A stretch of 64,000 nucleotides of DNA from Flaccisagitta enflata (taxonomy: Eukaryota; Chaetognatha; Sagittoidea; Aphragmophora): NCBI GenBank assembly GCA_965153355.1, contig OZ231126.1, positions 17,422,001-17,486,000 of the forward strand, in the 5' to 3' direction. Positions within the stretch are counted from its first letter, which is position 1. Each line of letters starts with the position of its first letter. The notes beneath the pieces were generated by a model. It did no database searches, was not told the origin of the DNA, and saw only the letters and a list, made by a program, of their open reading frames with translations. A program made the translations under genes and the position numbers. Of the stretch, positions 60,066 through 64,000 are shown one piece after another.

Positions 60066-60308
60066 AAATTGATCGAGTCAACGGTCAGATGCTCCAAAAT
60101 AATGGAGTCCCATTTAGCTCACACTGACACTGCAAGTTACATACACACACATATGAAACCATTTTCAAGTTCATGAAATAGGAATAACCCAATGACATTT
60201 TGAGTCCCTGTTTAACTCGATTTCTGCGCGAATATTTTTTATCTTTAATGAATTGGTTAAAGGTGCTGAGGGCAATTTTGCATGACTGGTGTACTCTATC
60301 TGTCTGTT

Positions 60309-60344
60309 TATCTGTCTGTCTGTCTGTCTGTCTCTCTGTCTCTC

Positions 60345-60430
<86 letters not shown>
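60309..60430. repeat. (TCTG)n then (TC)n
   Basis: TCTG 60,309-60,345 and TC to 60,430, within the pogo-like remnant. Confidence 0.94.
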
Positions 60431-60433
<3 letters not shown>

Positions 60434-61047
60434 TCCTTCTCGCCCCTGCCAATTGATGATTTCGCGCTTCTTTTGTCTTTTGGCCGCCACCGTCTCTTAT
60501 TGGCGGAAGATTATAGGTCTGTGGACTGGCCAGTCCATGCGGTATTCTTGGATTTCTTGTTGTAGTTGGATCCGGTTTTATTGGATTCTTTTAACAAAGA
60601 AAGTTAAGAGAAATGGTAGGGACTTTCTCTTAGCACTCGTTATAGGTGGATTTCCGTTATTCTTGGATCCGGTATAGCGGGGTTTAACTGTTGTTATGAG
60701 TAGAAACAGACCCTAAATCAAGCGCGAAAACAAAGGAAAGCTTCACGACAAACAACGCCCTTATACATTAACTCGAAATTGTTTTTTGTTTGGATTTCTC
60801 GGCACCAATTAGAGAAATTTCTTGCTTCGCTATGTGTCTGTCTGTATGTCTGTGTCTGTGACAGACCTTTTACAGAGATGAAGAAAGCTAATATTAAGTA
60901 AACAGTACAATTCAAGGCTATTTCAAGGTTTAAGGTTCCGTTCGCGTTCAGAACTTTTTAATCCAAAGAAATTTGGTACAAAAACACACAATCTGTATGT
61001 AAAACAGTTGATGCGATTGGTTTACTGTCACGCTCTTGATAAAAGTA

Positions 61048-61222
61048 CAGTGGAACCCCGCGATAACAGCCTCGCTTTTAAAGGTTCCCCATTAATAAAG
61101 GTCAACATTTTGAGGTCCCAAATGGTAGTTTTTAATGTGATTTCACTTTCTTTAAGGGTTATCCTGAGATAAAGGTGAAAAATCTTCAGTCCCAATGGGA
61201 CCGATGACGCGGGGTCCCACTG
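61048..61222. mobile_element. 175-bp pogo/Tigger-like MITE
   Basis: The ends are CAGTGGAACCCCGCGATAAC and, inverted, CAGTGGGACCCCGCGTCAT, with TA at 61,046-61,047 and 61,223-61,224. Far too short to encode a transposase. Confidence 0.85.
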
Positions 61223-62312
61223 TACCACGAAATGCAATTTATTGATAATGTTGACCACGTTAAATAATAATCAATCATGAGTAAGGTTGCAAAGAACTAT
61301 GTATAGGGTGGTTTTTTCATGTGGGGGAAAGTATAAAGACATCAAATTTTCATTATTAAATTTTAAGATCAACCAAAATCAGTTTATGGTTACAAACTAC
61401 TGGACATTTATTATTCAATTCAGGATAGTTGACGATTTACAATCCATGAGGTTTAGACCATTTTTTAACAATAATGAATTTTAAAGTTTTGCACAAATAT
61501 GACTTATTTTGGTCAAAATGTTGCAAACTATGTACAAGCAATGGCGATAGAATATGTTAAAATCAACTCTTCATCAAATATTCGTCAACTCTTTGTCATC
61601 GCTGCTTATCAGAATCGAAGCAATATAAGGGAGTGTTTCTACTGACGACAATAAACATGCTTCTTCCCTTTGAACGCGTTGACAGCATGAACATGTTTTC
61701 AAGAATTTAAAGTGTCTCATGAGAGAATGAGCAAAGTGAGTATGCAAGCTTTTGATTAGAGCAAGCAAGGAGAGGGTGAGCGGAGTGAGTGGTGCGAGCG
61801 AACAAACGGAGCGAGCTTTCAAAACGCGATTGTCTGTGACTAGAAACGCGCCCTTATTCTATCTAACTTGTCCGTTGAATCATTTGCCTTATCATTTGCC
61901 TTATCATTTGCATTATCATTGATATCAATCCCGCGCACGTTGTCTTGTTTTGCACCAACGCTGATTGGTCTTCGTCAATGAGCGGCTGCGATTCGTCCGA
62001 GCTCTGAGGAAATGAATGGAATCAACTAATCACTCAGGAGTCTCTCTGGCAGCGAGTGCCTTTTGCCTGGGACATCAAAGTGGTATCATTTACATTTAGA
62101 ATTTGATTCATTACTTGAAACTTTCCCCCTACCCTGCAAAACAACATGAATTAAATTGTAAACAAGGCAAAGTTAAGGCCACTACGTGCGCCTCGCCGAT
62201 AAAGAATGAATGATGAACGTTTTGATGATTGAACATTTGGAATGAATGAATGAGTTAATGCATGACTGAATGAACGACTAAATGAAAATGAAGCGGGAAT
62301 GCATGAGAGGTA
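61223..62312. other. Intergenic, no gene recognised
   Basis: Besides the element at 61,629 it holds three tandem ATTTGCCTTATC units near 61,882-61,915. The 65-codon frame at 61,287 is not protein-like. Confidence 0.4.
61629..61857. mobile_element. Inverted-repeat element, AAGGG(C/A)G(T/C)GTTTCTA ends
   Basis: Left TAAGGGAGTGTTTCTACTG and right, read inward, TAAGGGCGCGTTTCTAGTC. The interior carries GACAGCATGAACA and a GAGTGAGCGGAGTGAG stretch of short GAGTGAGC-like units. Related copies are at about 59,226-59,425 and 62,597-62,859. Confidence 0.65.
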
Positions 62313-62489
62313 CAGTTGAACCCCGCTCTTACGGATTTCAAGGGACCAATGACTTTTATATGTAAAAGGCAAAATTCTGTTATTACCAACATTAGCACTT
62401 TAAGAAAACTAGTTAAAAGGACCATGAATTTATATTTGTTATAGACAGAATTCTGTTGCTGGCGGGTCCGTTAGAGCGGGGTTCCACTG
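62313..62489. mobile_element. 177-bp pogo/Tigger-like MITE
   Basis: The ends are CAGTTGAACCCCGCTCTTAC and, inverted, CAGTGGAACCCCGCTCTAAC, followed by GGA; TA lies at 62,311-62,312 and 62,490-62,491. Same family as the copy at 61,048. Confidence 0.87.
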
Positions 62490-62596
62490 TAACAGCAATG
62501 AAGAAAAACATCTGGATTGTCTCTTTTGTGCGGTTTTAAACTTCTGCATGACAGACAGACCGACCAACTGTTTGGTAAATACTTCAATGATGATTA

Positions 62597-62859
62597 AGGG
62601 TTTGTCTCTAGTGGCAGAAAACTACGTTTTTAACAGGCCACTCAGTCGCTTGCTACGTTTCTTCGCTCGCCCCCCTCACTCTACTCACTCGCTCCACAGT
62701 GCTTTGCTTTGCTACACTCGCTTGCTCCATTCACAGGCTCGCTCATTCAGTTCACTCACTCCCTCATGGGACGATTGAAATTCATGAATATGTGTTCACA
62801 CTGAAAACACGTTTAAGGGGAAGAAAAGCTTTTTTGGTCGACAGTATAAACACGCCCTA
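62597..62859. mobile_element. Related inverted-repeat element, opposite orientation
   Basis: Left TTAAGGGTTTGTCTCTAGTG and right, read inward, TTAGGGCGTGTTTATACTG. The interior CTCACTC/GCTCGC units match the copy at 61,629. Its right terminus supplies the TAG of the putative exon at 62,857. Confidence 0.6.
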
Positions 62860-63020
62860 AGCCTTGGTTTTTCCTACTTGTGACTCCACTGGCGTTTCTT
62901 GGTTGATTCTGGAACCCCAGTAAAGTCCGTAGATGACGGCAATGAAAATGGCTACCACAATTAGAATCAATGTAGTAAGTACCCAAGGACTTATTTGTGT
63001 GGTTGGGAAGGTTTGTTCAT
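62857..63020 (-). CDS. Possible terminal exon: membrane-anchored C-terminus
   Basis: The minus frame reads EDEQTFPTTQISPWVLTT, then a hydrophobic LILIVVAIFIAVIYGLYWG and a polar tail SRINQETPVESQVGKTKA before TAG at 62,857. This looks like the transmembrane end of a type I membrane protein. A TGA lies just upstream, so an acceptor such as TCTAAAG near 63,020 is needed; the site is weak. Upstream exons would lie outside the window or are not recognisable. The stop codon lies in the end of an inverted-repeat element. Confidence 0.4.
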
Positions 63021-63030
63021 CTTCTTTAGA

Positions 63031-63871
63031 AACGGGTGTTCAAATAAAAGCTGTTGGTAGTTTTTACTTTTGAAAGTGGTACAGTTGCTTACACTGAGCG
63101 AGAAAATATATGATTTTACCTGCGTCCTAGCTAATCCAAAGCCTTTATTTTCTCCTTAGTTAACTACTTTGCTCAATTCTAAATGCGGCGAAAATTTTTT
63201 TTCTATTTTATTTGAAACTGTTCTAGATAGTAAAATGATACTTAGATTATGAGGGAGGACGCCAAATCTTTAGCAAAGCTTCAGGATAGATTTAATATGT
63301 GTGTGTATGTTTTGTTAATCCTGCTCCAAAATTTGAAGGACTTAAAAAGAATATTGTCAATTGGATGCCTCCAAAATGTTGAACCTACTGAGTTCATGAG
63401 CAGAAAAATATCCCTGGATGAACCAGGACGTAGGCAAAACCCTTTATAGATGCAATGACAACATTTCTAGTTGCGGACACGCAACTCTATAAGAGGCTTT
63501 GTCCGTCTGTCCATCCGTCGGTCTGTCTGTTGGTAATAAATTGAGTCAAAAAGTGGGAAAACAAGTGTTTTGGATATTTTTGTGTATATTTGTGTGTGGG
63601 AGGTCGGGTTTTGGGTTTGGTTGGAGGTTGGATGCCCCTGCCCACCCGGCCGCAACAATGTTGTGACCCTGCATCACTTGTTATACTATAGCTGTCATTT
63701 CTAGGCACTTGCTTATATTTTTGTTCTGATATGGTGTGCTCTCTGACCTCTATGCGTTATCTCAAGTCTGGACAGAAAATACTGTACACAATGAAAAACT
63801 TTGTGTATTCAGCCGTACATATTACAGCTACAGTTTTTTTTTTTCTTTTGAACACCCGTTACCACCCTATA
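63031..63871. mobile_element. Putative 840-bp inverted-repeat element around a family-1 copy
   Basis: AACGGGTGTTCAAA at the left is repeated inverted at the right (TTTGAACACCCGTT), followed on both sides by A/T-rich pairing. No target duplication was found. It encloses an unrelated 66-codon open frame (63,249-63,449) and the family-1 copy at 63,467-63,690. Confidence 0.5.
63467..63690 (-). mobile_element. Family-1 repeat, copy V, GTTGCGG type
   Basis: Hairpin AGTTGCGGACACGCAACT, CTCTATAAGAGG, GTCTGTCCATCCGTCGG array, GCCCACCCGGCCGCAACAAT and a CACTTGTT end; the tag match is 7 bases. A truncated relative with GGATGCCCCTGCCCCCG and GTCCGCGACG lies at about 48,610-48,710. Confidence 0.72.
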
Positions 63872-64000
63872 AATAGATACATATCATAATAAGTTCTTTC
63901 AAAAAATGCAGAGGAAACTTACTGTTTAAACACACTCCTGTTAAAAGCTCAATAGCTGGAAATTTCTTCTCTAACATATGCTTTAACACACTCTTGTTAA

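Larger units (their letters stand above)
59434..60690. mobile_element. Pogo/Tigger-like element remnant
   Basis: The left end CAGTGAAATCCCGCTATAAC pairs with the right end read inward, CAGTTAAACCCCGCTATACC, followed on both sides by GGATC and CAAG. These are typical pogo/Tigger-type ends. The flanks do not show TA. The interior holds a family-1-like repeat (59,839-60,065) and a (TC)n array, so it is a composite rather than a clean element. Confidence 0.55.

Noticed and set aside
63249-63449. 66-codon frame inside the 63.0-63.9 kb element
   Set aside because: Short, no recognisable domain, no sign of splicing; probably chance.

Overview
The window is nuclear DNA of an invertebrate metazoan. 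Its genes are split by GT-AG introns, intergenic space is very large, microsatellites are extreme in number ((GA)n, (GT)n, (TTTC)n, (GTCC)n), and terminal-inverted-repeat transposons and non-LTR retrotransposon remnants are present. I cannot fix the phylum. The abundance of repeats that combine a tandem core, a (GGAC)n array and a terminal hairpin recalls the pearl elements of bivalves and the HINE/DINE elements of insects, which is only a weak hint.

Positions 1,202-30,315 (minus strand) hold one eight-exon gene. All splice phases agree, giving a predicted 1,069-residue protein. Its coiled-coil core carries the signature of the LZTS (leucine zipper putative tumour suppressor)/N4BP3, or Fez1-domain, family. 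Intron 1 is about 18.3 kb and consists almost entirely of microsatellites, a 551-bp satellite and transposons. Introns 2 to 7 also carry repeats, including a LINE 3' fragment at 4.4-4.8 kb, a TA-flanked MITE at 5.27 kb and a 2.2-kb hAT-like palindrome at 8.68-10.84 kb.

Positions 36,884-40,245 (minus strand) hold a second, two-exon gene for a multi-pass membrane protein of 587 residues, tentatively XK-related-like, with a duplicated TATA-containing upstream region. A diverged copy of its second exon at 50,476-52,032 is a pseudogene. It has two frameshifts and a nonsense codon, and it is split by a 606-bp TA-flanked MITE. A LINE reverse transcriptase fragment at 34.2-36.0 kb is split in the same way by a 779-bp MITE. 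Two short stretches, 54.46-54.63 kb (plus) and 62.86-63.02 kb (minus), may be terminal exons of otherwise unseen genes.

Two families of composite repeats dominate from about 28 kb onward. Family 1 runs from a left end AACAAGGCC to a right terminal hairpin followed by an A run, with a (GGAC)n array next to the hairpin. A 9-10 bp tag about 20-28 nt inside the left end is the exact reverse complement of the 3' arm of the right hairpin. The tag differs between copies but always changes together at both ends. Family 2 has a conserved module built on CAGCGGCCCCAAAGGG, a core of 20-22 bp minisatellite units, a (GGAC)n array and an inverted copy of the module. Both layouts fit non-autonomous Helentron/HINE-type rolling-circle elements, and they are the most unusual content of the window. 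The distal 59-64 kb hold pogo/Tigger-like MITEs and another inverted-repeat family.
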